Below are positions 1-9,023 of a DNA stretch of 64,000 nt, in pieces (within the stretch, counting starts at the first letter, position 1; every line of letters begins with the position of its first letter). The translations under genes were made by a program, and so were the position numbers. Origin of the DNA: Wansuia hejianensis. GTDB lineage: Bacteria; Bacillota; Clostridia; Lachnospirales; Lachnospiraceae. The stretch covers positions 1,439,501 to 1,503,500 of the forward strand of contig NZ_CP060635.1 in assembly GCF_014337215.1 (NCBI RefSeq), read 5' to 3'. A model generated the notes under the pieces. It saw only the letters and a program-made list of their open reading frames with translations. It made no database searches and had not been told where the DNA came from.

Positions 1-777
1 CTGCACGACAGAATTCGTACAGGACATAACAAATCCCGCTGTGCCCAAACTCAGGATTCTCCTGACCCGGCCGGCATCCAGCTTCATGGCAGACCTGTGC
101 AGCTTCAGCTCGGCCGGCCCGGCAGTAAGAAAACGGATCACCCACAGTGCCGATAAAACCTGTGAAATCACCGTGGCGGCAGCGGCGCCCCTGACTCCCC
201 AGTGAAAGACAAATATAAAGAGCGGGTCTAAAGCCAGATTGACGCCAGCTCCCAGGAATACGGTCAGCATACCGATGCGCGCGAAACCCTGGCTGTTGAT
301 AAACGGATTCATCCCCAGAGCAATCATCACGAACACACTTCCCGTCAGATAGATCATGATATAATCCCGCGCATAAGGGTAGATAGCATCACTGGCCCCG
401 AACAAATACAGAACCGGCTTGTGAAACACCAGACCGGCAGCCGTCAGCGCAACACCGATTATCAAAAGCAGACGAAAGGAATTGCACATGATTCTCTCCG
501 CCTCCTCCCGGTTCCCCCTGCCCCTCTCCATGGAGCAAAGCGGGGCCCCACCGCTGCCGACCAAATTAGAAAATGCCGTCACGAACATCAGTACCGGAAA
601 ACAAAGGCCCAGCCCGCTCAGCGCCTGGGTCCCGTTCCCTTCCATCCTTCCGATATACATTCTGTCCACAATATTATAGAGCAGATTCAGAAGCTGCGCT
701 GCCATCATGGGCAGCACAACCTGTAAAATATTCCGGTACACGCTTCCCCCGGAAAAATCAGTCTGGCGAGCTTTCAT
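1..777 (-). CDS. MATE family efflux transporter, C-terminal part cut by window edge
   Basis: Membrane antiporter of the MATE/DinF family, expected to export drugs or other cationic solutes using a Na+ or H+ gradient. The 259 visible codons begin MKARQTDFSGGSVYRNILQ and show the family's first half: LLYNIVDRMYIGRMEG near residue 30 and several hydrophobic helices. The reading frame is still open at base 1, so roughly the second half lies outside the window. The ATG at 775-777 follows a GGGGGGACAGG stretch, and a TATAAT box lies at 799-804 on the minus strand. The gene stands alone, downstream of the pseudopilin gene on the same strand. The family call is firm; the substrate is unknown. Confidence 0.9.
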   Translation of the reverse strand, partial: MKARQTDFSGGSVYRNILQVVLPMMAAQLLNLLYNIVDRMYIGRMEGNGTQALSGLGLCFPVLMFVTAFSNLVGSGGAPLCSMERGRGNREEAERIMCNSFRLLLIIGVALTAAGLVFHKPVLYLFGASDAIYPYARDYIMIYLTGSVFVMIALGMNPFINSQGFARIGMLTVFLGAGVNLALDPLFIFVFHWGVRGAAAATVISQVLSALWVIRFLTAGPAELKLHRSAMKLDAGRVRRILSLGTAGFVMSCTNSVVQ

Positions 778-836
778 ATCCTGTCCCCCCCTGCTCTGAT
801 TATAGCTCTTTCAGAAAACTGCACCTTTTCTCTAAT

Positions 837-1658
837 CTATTCACTCTCTGTATATTCTGTTACTTCCACCCATTTTGCCTTTCCATTGGAATGCTTTCCA
901 TTCGTCACCGCTTCATTTAACGCTTCAACACTGTTAAAAGTAATCGATGCCTTGCTGCCGGGTTCTCCATTATAGTTGGTTGCCTGATACCATTTACTGT
1001 CCATGGGATTATACACCATCTGAACATTCCAGCTGCCATTGGTGCAGTCGTCATAATCTTTTGTCGCATAAAGCCAGACCTGGCCTGTCAGATCAGCGGC
1101 ACTTTCATCCTTACGGTAAAACGGCTGTACAGAATAACTTTCACCATTCACAGTCAGCGTCGGCCACTTCCCGCCGTTATTGTTATAAAAAGCAGTTCTG
1201 ATACTGTTATTATCATTTCTTCCGCCGGTGTAACCCCGGATATAATCCGTAAAATCTTTTAGAAGGCCTTTACTGATTACGTTCGTATCAGGCATTCCTC
1301 CGCCTCCGTTCGTTCCATCGTCATGGATGCTGCAGGTCACTTCTACTGTGTCAAAACCATCGTCGCCTGCCGTCAACTGAACCGAATACGTTCCCCCGGA
1401 AGGACAGTGGGCGCCGGAAGCATCTGCGAGTGCCTGAAGCTCCGCCTCCGTCATACTCTTTCCCTCCGCCATACTCTCTGTCAGCTCGGCCGCAAGCTCA
1501 GTCTTCAGCGTAGCTTCATTCGAGCGGCACACGGCTTCCTTTGACCTGTCAATATACCGCATGAGGGCAGGAACCAATACTGCCGCCAGAATCAAAATAA
1601 TCGTAATGATCACGATCAATTCAACCAGCGTAAATCCACCTTTTCTCTTCCGACGCAT
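837..1658 (-). CDS. Orphan type IV pilin-like (pseudopilin) protein
   Basis: Predicted secreted or membrane-anchored pilin-like protein of 273 aa. It has a textbook class III signal: MRRKRKGG followed by FTLVELIVI, so prepilin peptidase should cut after Gly8, leaving Phe+1 and Glu+5. A hydrophobic helix of about 20 residues follows. The rest is a hydrophilic globular domain I do not recognise, rich in Asn, Asp and Gly with several Tyr and Trp. I chose ATG 1658 over an upstream in-frame start at 1694 because it opens directly onto the basic leader and is preceded by GGAGGG. No prepilin peptidase, assembly ATPase or platform gene is adjacent. It could be a competence or type IV pilus minor pilin, or an independent adhesin. 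Confidence 0.8.
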   Translation of the reverse strand: MRRKRKGGFTLVELIVIITIILILAAVLVPALMRYIDRSKEAVCRSNEATLKTELAAELTESMAEGKSMTEAELQALADASGAHCPSGGTYSVQLTAGDDGFDTVEVTCSIHDDGTNGGGGMPDTNVISKGLLKDFTDYIRGYTGGRNDNNSIRTAFYNNNGGKWPTLTVNGESYSVQPFYRKDESAADLTGQVWLYATKDYDDCTNGSWNVQMVYNPMDSKWYQATNYNGEPGSKASITFNSVEALNEAVTNGKHSNGKAKWVEVTEYTESE

Positions 1659-1792
1659 ATTGCTCCCTCCTCTATACCTCCACTGCGGCTCCACAGGATA
1701 ATGTGACAGCTTGCGCTGTTCAATAAGGTATTTTCAATATCACTATGTTACACCGTTTTTTGTAAGAAATCAAGGAAGTTTGTCAGGCAAGA

Positions 1793-1843
1793 TGTGATAA
1801 AGCAAAATAGCAGCGGGAGGTATCTTTCCGATCCTCCCGCTGC
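1793..1843 (-). terminator. Intrinsic terminator after the ABC exporter operon
   Basis: An 11-bp perfect stem (1810-1820 with 1833-1843, core CAGCGGGAGG/CCTCCCGCTG) lies 10 bases past the stop codon at 1853. On the minus strand it is followed by the T-rich run CTATTTTGCTTT. Confidence 0.75.
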
Positions 1844-1852
1844 ATCCTCTCA

Positions 1853-3766
1853 TCATGCCCCAACCGCATTGCCTGTATATAGCTGGTAATAACGTCCTTT
1901 CTCTGCCATCAGCTGGTCATGCGTCCCTCTCTCAATAATCCTTCCCTGTTCAAGCACCATAATGCAGTCTGCGTTCCGGACAGTGGACAGCCTGTGAGCG
2001 ATGACGAACGTGGTCCTTCCCTTCATCAGCTTATCCATGCCATCCTGCACAATCCGCTCTGTCCTCGTATCAATTGAACTGGTCGCTTCGTCCAGGATCA
2101 GGACCGGAGGATCTGCCACTGCCGCACGGGCGATGGAGAGAAGCTGCCGCTGTCCCTGGCTCAGGCTGCTGCCATTGCCGGCCAGAACAGTCTCATAGCC
2201 ATCAGGAAGCCTGCGGATAAAGCTGTCAGCATTGGCCAGCCTGGCTGCTGCCTCTATCTCTTCATCCGTCGCATCCAGCTTGCCGAACCGGATGTTCTCA
2301 CGGACCGTTCCTGTAAACAGACAGGTATCCTGAAGCACCATTCCCAGGGATCTCCTCAGGTCATCCTTTTTAATCTTATTAATGTTAATTCCGTCATATC
2401 TGATCTTCCCGTCCTGAATATCATAGAACCGGTTAATCAGATTAGTGATCGTCGTCTTGCCTGCACCAGTAGATCCAACGAAAGCAATCTTCTGGCCTGG
2501 CTCCGCATACAGCTTCACATCATGCAGCACGATCTTTTCAGGCACATAGCCAAAATCTACGCCATCGAGCACCACATCACCCTGCAGCTCCACATAGTCT
2601 ACAGACTGGTCTGCCTGATGCACATGCTTCCAGGCCCACATTCCGGTCCTCTGGCCGCTTTCCCGGAGCGCGTCTCCTTCTTTTGTCACATTCACCAGTG
2701 TTACATAACCATCGTCAGTTTCCACCTGTTCATCGAGAAGGCCAAAGATACGTTCCGCTCCGGCCATAGCCATGATAACCGCATTGAGCTGCTGGCTCAC
2801 CTGGTTGATCGGCATGTTGAAGCTCTTGTTAAAAGCCAGGAAGCTGGCCAGGCCGCCCAGCGTCAGCCCGCTGATCTTATTAATCGCCAGGACGCCGCCC
2901 ACAATCGCACAGATCACATAGCTGATATTTCCCAGCTGTGCAGTCACCGGCATCAGGATATTGGCAAACTTATTGGCGTTATCGGCACTCTCGAACAGCT
3001 GGTCATTCAGCTTCTGAAAATCCTTCTTACTCTCTTCTTCATGGCAGAATACTTTCACGACTTTCTCTCCCGCCATGATCTCTTCAATATATCCGTTCAG
3101 GCGCCCCAGATCCTTCTGCTGGGCGATGAAATACCTGCCGCTCAGCCCCGCCAGCTTCCTGGTGGCCAGCAGCATAACGCCTACCATCGCCAGAGTGACG
3201 AATGTCAGCGGGATATCCAGCGTCAGCATGCTGATAAATACACTGACAATCGTAAACGCGCTGGATATCAGCTGCGGGATACTCTGACTGAGCATCTGCC
3301 GCAACGTATCAATATCATTCGTGTATATCGACATGATATCGCCGTGGGCATGAGTGTCAAAATACCGCACCGGAAGCTTCTCCATATGGGCAAACATACT
3401 GTTCCGGAGATTTCTCAAGGTGCCCTGCGTCACATAAACCATGATCCTGGTGTATGCAAAGGTGGAACAAACCCCGATCAAATAGAACACTGCCACCCTT
3501 CCGATCGCCATTGCTAGAGGCATGAAATCCGGCGAAGCCTGAGTCAGCATCGGCTGGATATAATCGTCGATCAGCGTCTTCATGAATAACGTGCCCTGTA
3601 CGTTAGCCAGCACGCTGACAATAATAAATATTAAAACCAAGATACACTGGAGCAGGTAAGTGCCTGTTACATATTTCAAAAGCCTTCCCAGAATTTTCCC
3701 GGGATTCTTCACGGTTGATTTCACGCCCCGGCTGCCCGGTCCGCGCCTTCCCATCGGTCCTGGCAT
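1853..3766 (-). CDS. Heterodimeric ABC exporter subunit, canonical ATPase side
   Basis: Half-transporter of 637 aa that fuses a six-helix exporter domain (about residues 35-345) to a nucleotide-binding domain. Walker A GSTGAGKT is near 431, the signature near 534 reads LSQGQ rather than LSGGQ, and Walker B LILDEAT near 556 keeps the catalytic Glu. It overlaps the upstream subunit by one base (TAATG), so the two should be translationally coupled and pair in the membrane. Together they resemble multidrug exporters of the TM287/288 or YfiBC type. The signature change fits the usual arrangement in which this subunit's signature faces the degenerate site of its partner. An upstream MarR gene probably controls it. 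The substrate is unknown. Confidence 0.93.
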   Translation of the reverse strand: MPGPMGRRGPGSRGVKSTVKNPGKILGRLLKYVTGTYLLQCILVLIFIIVSVLANVQGTLFMKTLIDDYIQPMLTQASPDFMPLAMAIGRVAVFYLIGVCSTFAYTRIMVYVTQGTLRNLRNSMFAHMEKLPVRYFDTHAHGDIMSIYTNDIDTLRQMLSQSIPQLISSAFTIVSVFISMLTLDIPLTFVTLAMVGVMLLATRKLAGLSGRYFIAQQKDLGRLNGYIEEIMAGEKVVKVFCHEEESKKDFQKLNDQLFESADNANKFANILMPVTAQLGNISYVICAIVGGVLAINKISGLTLGGLASFLAFNKSFNMPINQVSQQLNAVIMAMAGAERIFGLLDEQVETDDGYVTLVNVTKEGDALRESGQRTGMWAWKHVHQADQSVDYVELQGDVVLDGVDFGYVPEKIVLHDVKLYAEPGQKIAFVGSTGAGKTTITNLINRFYDIQDGKIRYDGININKIKKDDLRRSLGMVLQDTCLFTGTVRENIRFGKLDATDEEIEAAARLANADSFIRRLPDGYETVLAGNGSSLSQGQRQLLSIARAAVADPPVLILDEATSSIDTRTERIVQDGMDKLMKGRTTFVIAHRLSTVRNADCIMVLEQGRIIERGTHDQLMAEKGRYYQLYTGNAVGA

Positions 3767-5517
3767 TACTGCTCACCTCCCTTTTCATCAAAATCTCCGC
3801 TGCCTCTCATCTGTGATTCATATACTTCCCTGTAAATCTCATTATTTTTCAGCAGCTCCTCATGAGTATCAAAGTCATTAACTCTTCCGTCTTCCATGAC
3901 AATGATCCGGTCCGCATGCTGTACGCTTGATATCCGCTGCGCGATGATCAGCTTCGTCGTGTTAGGAATCTCTTCCCGCAGCGCCGTCCGGATCTTGCTG
4001 TCAGTAGCCGTATCCACCGCACTGGTGGAATCATCCAGTATCAGTATCCTGGGTTTTTTAAGCAAGGCCCTGGCGATGCAGAGACGCTGCTTCTGGCCTC
4101 CCGATACATTGCTTCCTCCCTGCTCAATATACGTATCGTACCCCTGCGGCATCCGCTCAATGAATTCATCGGCGCAGGCCAGCCGGCAGGCTCTGCGGCA
4201 TTCCTCGAAGGATGCGTCCTTATCGCCCCAGCGCAGATTCTCCAGAATCGTACCCGAAAACAGCACGTTCTTCTGCAGCACCACAGCCACCTGGTTCCGC
4301 AGAGTATCCATGTCATATTCCCGGACGTCTCTTCCGCCCACAAGGACCTGGCCGGAATCCACGTCATACAGCCTGCTCAGCATGTTGATCAGGCTGGTCT
4401 TGGCACTTCCGGTCCCTCCGATAATACCGATGGTTTCCCCGGCACGGATCGACAGATTAATATCCTGGAGCACCGGCTTCTCGCTGGTCTTGTGATAGCT
4501 GAAATTCACATGACGGAATTCAATGCTTCCGTCCTTCACTTCATAACAGGGGTCTTCCGGATTGTGGAGGTCGCTCTTCTCATTGAGCACCTCACAGATT
4601 CTCTCCGCGCTGGCCTGGCTCATGGTTACCATTACAAAGACCATAGAGAGCATCATCAAACTCATCAGTATGTTCATGCAGTAAGTCAGAAGGCTCATCA
4701 GCTGTCCTGTGGTCAGATCATCCACTACGATCATCCTGGCCCCGATCCAGCTGATCAGCAGAATACAAGAATAAACCGTAATCTGCATCAGAGGCGCGTT
4801 GAATGTAAGTATTTTCTCAGCCTTAATAAAAATCTTATAAATATTCCCGCTGGATTTTTTCAGCTTTTCCGTCTCATAATCTTCACGGACATAGGCTTTC
4901 ACCACCCGGATTCCCGAAACGTTTTCCTGGATACTTTCGTTCAGATCATCATATTTAGGAAATGCCTGTTTAAAATATCTGGTTGCCCGGAACATGATAA
5001 AGAACAGGCAGATTCCCAGAGCTATGACTGCCACCAGATAGATACTGGCCAGACGCGCATTGATGGAAAATGCCATGACCATCGCACAGATCAGGCTGGA
5101 AGGGGCGCGGGTGAACATCCGCAGCAGCATCTGGAACGCGTTCTGAATGTTCGTCACGTCTGTTGTAAGCCGCGTCACCAGGCTCGGCGTACTGAACTTA
5201 TCGATGTTAGAAAAGGAAAAGGTCTGAATATTATTAAACATCGCTTCTCTTAAATTTTTAGCAAACCCTGCCGACGCCCTTGCGCCGAATTTACCGCCCA
5301 GCACTCCTGTCAGAAGCCCCAGCGCGGCCAGCAGGACCATGCAGATACCCACCATATAGATATGGTGCATGTCGCCCTTCTCAACCCCGTCGTCAATGAT
5401 CGAAGCCATCAGAAGAGGAATCATCATTTCCAGAATAACCTCGACGATCATGAACAGCGGCGTCAGAATGGATGCTGTTTTATACTGTTTTATGTGCGCT
5501 GCCAGTGTCTTTATCAT
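3766..5517 (-). CDS. Heterodimeric ABC exporter subunit, degenerate ATPase side
   Basis: Half-transporter of about 583 aa: exporter membrane domain (residues about 15-310), then an ATPase domain. Walker A reads GGTGSAKT, with Ala in place of the third Gly. The signature is a good VSGGQ. Walker B is LILDDSTSAVD, so Asp replaces the catalytic Glu. That is the known pattern of the non-consensus site in heterodimeric exporters, and it complements the canonical partner at 1853-3766. Two in-frame ATGs exist at 5523 and 5517. I prefer 5517 because the GGGAG motif then sits 8 bases upstream, against 2 bases for 5523. The MarR gene overlaps its start by about 38 bases, so the three genes form one operon. 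Confidence 0.93.
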   Translation of the reverse strand: MIKTLAAHIKQYKTASILTPLFMIVEVILEMMIPLLMASIIDDGVEKGDMHHIYMVGICMVLLAALGLLTGVLGGKFGARASAGFAKNLREAMFNNIQTFSFSNIDKFSTPSLVTRLTTDVTNIQNAFQMLLRMFTRAPSSLICAMVMAFSINARLASIYLVAVIALGICLFFIMFRATRYFKQAFPKYDDLNESIQENVSGIRVVKAYVREDYETEKLKKSSGNIYKIFIKAEKILTFNAPLMQITVYSCILLISWIGARMIVVDDLTTGQLMSLLTYCMNILMSLMMLSMVFVMVTMSQASAERICEVLNEKSDLHNPEDPCYEVKDGSIEFRHVNFSYHKTSEKPVLQDINLSIRAGETIGIIGGTGSAKTSLINMLSRLYDVDSGQVLVGGRDVREYDMDTLRNQVAVVLQKNVLFSGTILENLRWGDKDASFEECRRACRLACADEFIERMPQGYDTYIEQGGSNVSGGQKQRLCIARALLKKPRILILDDSTSAVDTATDSKIRTALREEIPNTTKLIIAQRISSVQHADRIIVMEDGRVNDFDTHEELLKNNEIYREVYESQMRGSGDFDEKGGEQ

Positions 5518-5950
5518 TGTCATCTCTCCCTTGCTCTTCTAAATTTTCTTTTAATTTCCGGATTACCCCATAAAAAACATCCAGCTCTTCGTCGGTGATA
5601 CCCTTCATCGTATCTGCGTCCAGCCGGGCAGCCAGCTCTCTCATCGTCTGATTCAGAGCCATTCCTTTGTCCAGCAGCACCAAACGTTTCAGCCTGCCGT
5701 CCTGGGGCACCGCTTCCCTGCGGATATATCCTTTCTTCTCCATCAGCTTCAGGATATTGGTCACCGTCGACCTGCCGATGGAGAATTCAGTCTCCACGTC
5801 CTTTTGAAAGATATCCCTGTCCCTGTTATTGTACAGAAACCCGATGATCCAGCCGTGCATAACTGTCATCTCATCCAGGCCGAATTTCTTCACCTGGCAG
5901 AACAGGTTTCTCATCAGCATATTATCCAGGGAACGGATTTCCTTGCCCAT
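5480..5950 (-). CDS. MarR family transcriptional regulator of the exporter operon
   Basis: Winged-helix DNA-binding protein, 156 aa from ATG 5950 (MGKEIRSLDNMLMRN). The recognition segment is QKDVETEFSIGRSTVTNIL and the wing carries KKGYIRREAVPQDGRLKRLVL, typical of MarR. An upstream in-frame GTG at 6031 would add 27 residues with no resemblance to the family, so I use the ATG; the choice is not certain because its Shine-Dalgarno is weak. The gene overlaps the start of the first exporter gene, which suggests a drug-responsive repressor controlling its own operon. Phased repeats upstream at 6070-6110 are candidate binding sites. Confidence 0.9.
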   Translation of the reverse strand: MGKEIRSLDNMLMRNLFCQVKKFGLDEMTVMHGWIIGFLYNNRDRDIFQKDVETEFSIGRSTVTNILKLMEKKGYIRREAVPQDGRLKRLVLLDKGMALNQTMRELAARLDADTMKGITDEELDVFYGVIRKLKENLEEQGRDDNDKDTGSAHKTV

Positions 5951-6069
5951 TTTCTCTTTTCTTCTTCTCCATCCGACCTCTTCCACGTTCCATATGCCCT
6001 TCCATTCGTTAATAACATCCGGCAAATCCACACATATACTAGGAAAACAGTGTTTTTGCCGGATGCATT

Positions 6070-6110
6070 TTGTTCGCTATCGAATTGTTCGGTATTAAAC
6101 ATTCCGTTAT
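6070..6110. promoter_or_regulatory. Phased direct repeats upstream of the MarR gene, candidate operator
   Basis: TTGTTCGCTAT (6070-6080) and TTGTTCGGTAT (6085-6095) differ at one of 11 positions and start 15 bp apart. A weaker third copy, CATTCCGTTAT, begins another 15 bp on at 6100 and matches at 6 of 11. They lie about 120-160 bp upstream of the chosen MarR start. That they bind the regulator is inference. Confidence 0.4.
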
Positions 6111-6189
6111 CAAACTATTTTAGAGGAAACTATGTAAAAAGTCAATTCACAAACTTCACAATTCTCCGCTCTGATTTTGTCATTGATTT

Positions 6190-6235
6190 ATACAAAAAAC
6201 AACTGCCTGCCATCTCACTGACGGCAGGCAGTTGT
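6190..6235 (-). terminator. Intrinsic terminator after the MFS/spermidine synthase gene
   Basis: A 13-bp perfect stem, ACAACTGCCTGCC (6199-6211) with its complement (6223-6235), has an 11-nt loop. On the minus strand it is followed by TTTTTTGTATAA. It begins 4 bases after the stop codon at 6239. Confidence 0.93.
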
Positions 6236-6238
6236 GCA

Positions 6239-7807
6239 TTATCCCAGATACAATTTCCTATAATAATCAAGTTCGTCCCCGATGATTTCGTCCAGCACTT
6301 TCATGCCCAACAGCTCTACCGGAGCCTTGTCATCGGTCAGTATCCGGCCCTGGCCCTGATATTCCTCCAGTCCGCCGGAAACCTGTTCCATCATCGCCCG
6401 GAAAGCCCCTTTCTCCAGCCTGCTGCTGTTCTCTTCAAAGTCCTCCGGAAGGCTGTCTGATGCGGTGGCAAACACCTCCATGTTCGTACTGCCCTCTACC
6501 GGAACCCGGTAGACATTGGGGAATACGGCCGCAATCGTATCACACAGATAATCATTGATGGAGTCCTCTGCCTGGGATTTCATATTCATGTTAACAACCA
6601 TAACACCGTTATCCTTCAGATGCTCTTTCACCTGAGTAAAGAATTCCAAGGAAGACATCTGGAATGGGATCGTGATATCCTGATAGGCGTCCACCAGGAT
6701 CACGTCATACAGCTCCTCCGATGCCGTCAGGTAAGCTCTCCCGTCCTCCACAGCCACATCCACGCTGGACGGCATATCGAAATATTCCGTGGCAATACGG
6801 GCGATTTTCTCATCAATCTCCGCCCCCTGGATCTTCGTCCCCGGAAAATATTCGTCACAATACGTGGCATAGGTACCGGAACCCAGCCCCAGGATCATCA
6901 CAGAATTATCATCCTTTGTGTTCATGCCTGCCATGACAGGCGCCGCCAGCGCGTAATCATAATACAGACCCGTCAGCTCCTGGTTCTTCATCTTAATGGA
7001 CTGCACGCCGAACAGGACATTCGTAGAGAGGATCGTCTTATCCTCATCATCCTTGACCTGGAGATAATTATAGATCGACTCATCTTCCAGCGTTACCCCG
7101 GTCTCCCAGAAAGCAAACGTCACTTTCGGGGTCAGAACTGCCAGCACCACCAGAAGAGCTGCCGTTACGGTGCAGAAAATCTTTTTCTTCTTAACGGATA
7201 CAAAATAAAGGATGCTGATGAATGCCAGCACGCCTGAAAATATCAGAAAAGTGGCCGCTGTTCCCACCGCAGGTATCGTGACAAAGGTCGGCAGAAATGT
7301 TCCGATGATGCTTCCGATCGTATTCAGCGCCCCCAGCTCACCCACCGTCTTGCCGTTATTGTCCAGGCTGGCCACTGTGTATTTCACCAGAGACGGCGTC
7401 ACAGTTCCCAGGAGCACGCAGGGAAAAGCAAAAATCGCCAGACAGGTAAACAGAGCCGCCCATATCAGGAAATTAGAAGATATAAACGTTGCCAGCAGCA
7501 GGGAAATCCCCACAATCAGGTACCGGCCCAGAAATGGAATCAGCGCAATCCATACTGCCGCGATCATCAGTCTCCTGTACAGCCTGCCCGGATCCTGCCG
7601 TTTATCCGCTGAGCGCCCGCCCCATACGTTGCCCAGAGCCATGGCGATCATAATTACGCCGATTATGACAGTCCATACGATCTGGGAAGAACTGAAATAC
7701 GGCGCCATCAGACGGCTGGCCCCCAATTCTACCGCCATCACAGACATGCCCGCAAAGAATTCCGTGGCATACAGGAAATATTTGTGTCTCATCAATTTTG
7801 ATTCCAT
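6239..7807 (-). CDS. Fused MFS-type membrane / spermidine synthase-like protein
   Basis: A 522-aa protein with a hydrophobic N-terminal half (residues about 8-225, several membrane helices, opening YATEFFAGMSVMAVELGASRLMAPYF) and a C-terminal methyltransferase-fold domain like polyamine synthases. The nucleotide-fold motif MILGLGSGTYATY is near 306, the acidic residue at the end of the next strand is in GAEIDEKI, and ILVDAYQD is the active-site strand. The family is widespread and annotated as fused MFS/spermidine synthase; its true reaction is mostly untested. A purifying terminator follows it and a separate DUF2284 gene precedes it, so it is probably transcribed alone. Start ATG 7807 has AAGGAAAGGGAC upstream. 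Confidence 0.88.
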   Translation of the reverse strand: MESKLMRHKYFLYATEFFAGMSVMAVELGASRLMAPYFSSSQIVWTVIIGVIMIAMALGNVWGGRSADKRQDPGRLYRRLMIAAVWIALIPFLGRYLIVGISLLLATFISSNFLIWAALFTCLAIFAFPCVLLGTVTPSLVKYTVASLDNNGKTVGELGALNTIGSIIGTFLPTFVTIPAVGTAATFLIFSGVLAFISILYFVSVKKKKIFCTVTAALLVVLAVLTPKVTFAFWETGVTLEDESIYNYLQVKDDEDKTILSTNVLFGVQSIKMKNQELTGLYYDYALAAPVMAGMNTKDDNSVMILGLGSGTYATYCDEYFPGTKIQGAEIDEKIARIATEYFDMPSSVDVAVEDGRAYLTASEELYDVILVDAYQDITIPFQMSSLEFFTQVKEHLKDNGVMVVNMNMKSQAEDSINDYLCDTIAAVFPNVYRVPVEGSTNMEVFATASDSLPEDFEENSSRLEKGAFRAMMEQVSGGLEEYQGQGRILTDDKAPVELLGMKVLDEIIGDELDYYRKLYLG

Positions 7808-7838
7808 AAAGAGTCCCTTTCCTTATTCGTAATTTCAT

Positions 7839-8375
7839 TCATACCAGATACAGGCTGAAATAGGCGACCACCCCTTCGCCGCACCAGTAGGGGATTCCGG
7901 CCTCTTCTGCCATCAGCTCTGCCTTCATGCAGTAAGCGGAAATACAGGATGGTGCCTCCTCCGGGTATTTGCAGGCTTCTCCCGAAAACCCCTTGCAGGT
8001 GCCACAGGCTTCGCAGGGTCCGGCCAGCATGGGCAGGCCGTCTACTCCCTCTTCCCTCAGCATCTGAATCAGATTGCGGCTCCTGCGGTTATGATCCGCT
8101 TTTACCTCCACAAGCTTGCGACGGTTATCCCAGCTTCCCACATCCGCAATTGTCTGAAAGATCCACGCCCGGCCGTATTTCCCGGCTCTGTCCCGCATCT
8201 CCTCCGGAGTGCCGCAAAAAGGTGGACATGAATAATTTTTCCCATAATTTCCACATACATTCTCTTCACAATATTTCCGAAGCTCCCGGTCAAAAACCAG
8301 TTTATCCGCCGGAATCACCGCCACATTGGTAAAACCTTCGTTCTTTGCCAGCTCCATTATGCCATCTTCTGTCAT
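7839..8375 (-). CDS. DUF2284 family cysteine-rich protein, probable metal or iron-sulfur binder
   Basis: Small cytoplasmic protein, 178 aa from ATG 8375. I preferred this ATG to the in-frame start at 8414 because AAGGAG lies 11 bases before it. Two cysteine clusters stand out: Cys36, Cys41, Cys50 and Cys54 (CGNYGKNYSCPPFCG), then Cys121, Cys124, Cys127, Cys135, Cys144, Cys149 and Cys165 (CEACGTCKG and onward). This is the DUF2284 pattern, usually described as a predicted metal-binding protein; no reaction is established. It lies 31 bases upstream of the MFS/spermidine synthase gene on the same strand and may be co-transcribed with it. Confidence 0.85.
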   Translation of the reverse strand: MTEDGIMELAKNEGFTNVAVIPADKLVFDRELRKYCEENVCGNYGKNYSCPPFCGTPEEMRDRAGKYGRAWIFQTIADVGSWDNRRKLVEVKADHNRRSRNLIQMLREEGVDGLPMLAGPCEACGTCKGFSGEACKYPEEAPSCISAYCMKAELMAEEAGIPYWCGEGVVAYFSLYLV

Positions 8376-8435
8376 GTTTCTGTATACTCCTTCCCGATTA
8401 ATCCTGAACCACATAGCAACTATTTTACATTATAA

Positions 8436-8479
8436 TACAAAACAAAGCCGGAGGGAATGAGAATTTCATCCCTCCGGCT
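8436..8479 (-). terminator. Intrinsic terminator after hsp20
   Basis: An 11-bp perfect stem, AGCCGGAGGGA (8446-8456) with 8469-8479, is followed on the minus strand by TTGTTTTGTATT. It is 13 bases past the hsp20 stop codon, so the heat-shock gene is probably monocistronic. Confidence 0.85.
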
Positions 8480-8492
8480 ATTCTGTGTTCAA

Positions 8493-8927
8493 TTATCCTT
8501 CAATCGCGATATATTTCTTTTCTTCCACTTTCTTCTTGTCTTCCTTCGGAACCACCAGCTTCAGGACTCCGTCCTCAAACTTCGCGTGGATGTCTTCCTG
8601 CTTTACATTCTCGCCCACATAGAAGCTTCTGCTGCAGCTGCCGCTATAGCGCTCCCGGCGGATATAGTTGCCTTTCTCATCCTTCTCGTCCCTGTTCTCA
8701 TTCTTAGAAGCAGATATAGTCAGATATCCATTGTTCAGCTCCGCGTGGACATCCTCTTTCTTATAGCCGGGAAGCTCGATGTCCAATTCATAGGTGTCGT
8801 CGTTCTCCTTCACATCCGTGCTCATCATATACTTTCTGTCTGACGGAGTGTTGAAGAAATCACTTCTCCAGGGGTTCATCATAAAATCATCAAACAGGTT
8901 ATCTCTAAAAATACTGGGCATTAACAT
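8493..8927 (-). CDS. Hsp20/alpha-crystallin small heat shock protein
   Basis: ATP-independent cytoplasmic holdase chaperone, 144 aa. The N-terminal arm (MLMPSIFRDNLFDDFM) is followed by the alpha-crystallin domain (about residues 38-140): DVKENDDTYELDIELPG, LTISASK, and the conserved VLKLVVPK near the end. A final IxI-like motif, YIAIEG, is the usual oligomerisation tail. ATG 8927 has GGAGG 8 bases upstream. The promoter at 9024-9052 is perfectly spaced and overlapped by a CIRCE operator, so HrcA repression with release on heat shock is expected. The gene is flanked by its own terminator. Confidence 0.96.
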   Translation of the reverse strand: MLMPSIFRDNLFDDFMMNPWRSDFFNTPSDRKYMMSTDVKENDDTYELDIELPGYKKEDVHAELNNGYLTISASKNENRDEKDEKGNYIRRERYSGSCSRSFYVGENVKQEDIHAKFEDGVLKLVVPKEDKKKVEEKKYIAIEG

Positions 8928-9023
8928 AAGTCATTCCTCCATTCTTTTTCATTATTCTAACCAATCAATGCCTTAACATACGGTTTACCTGAACTCAGGT
9001 CCTTTCCCTTTGTTCTATTTGTA

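Noticed and set aside
2522..3517. Plus-strand open frame of 331 codons opposite the ABC exporter
   Set aside because: Antisense to a clear ATPase/membrane domain gene; His/Gln-rich composition is typical of shadow frames.
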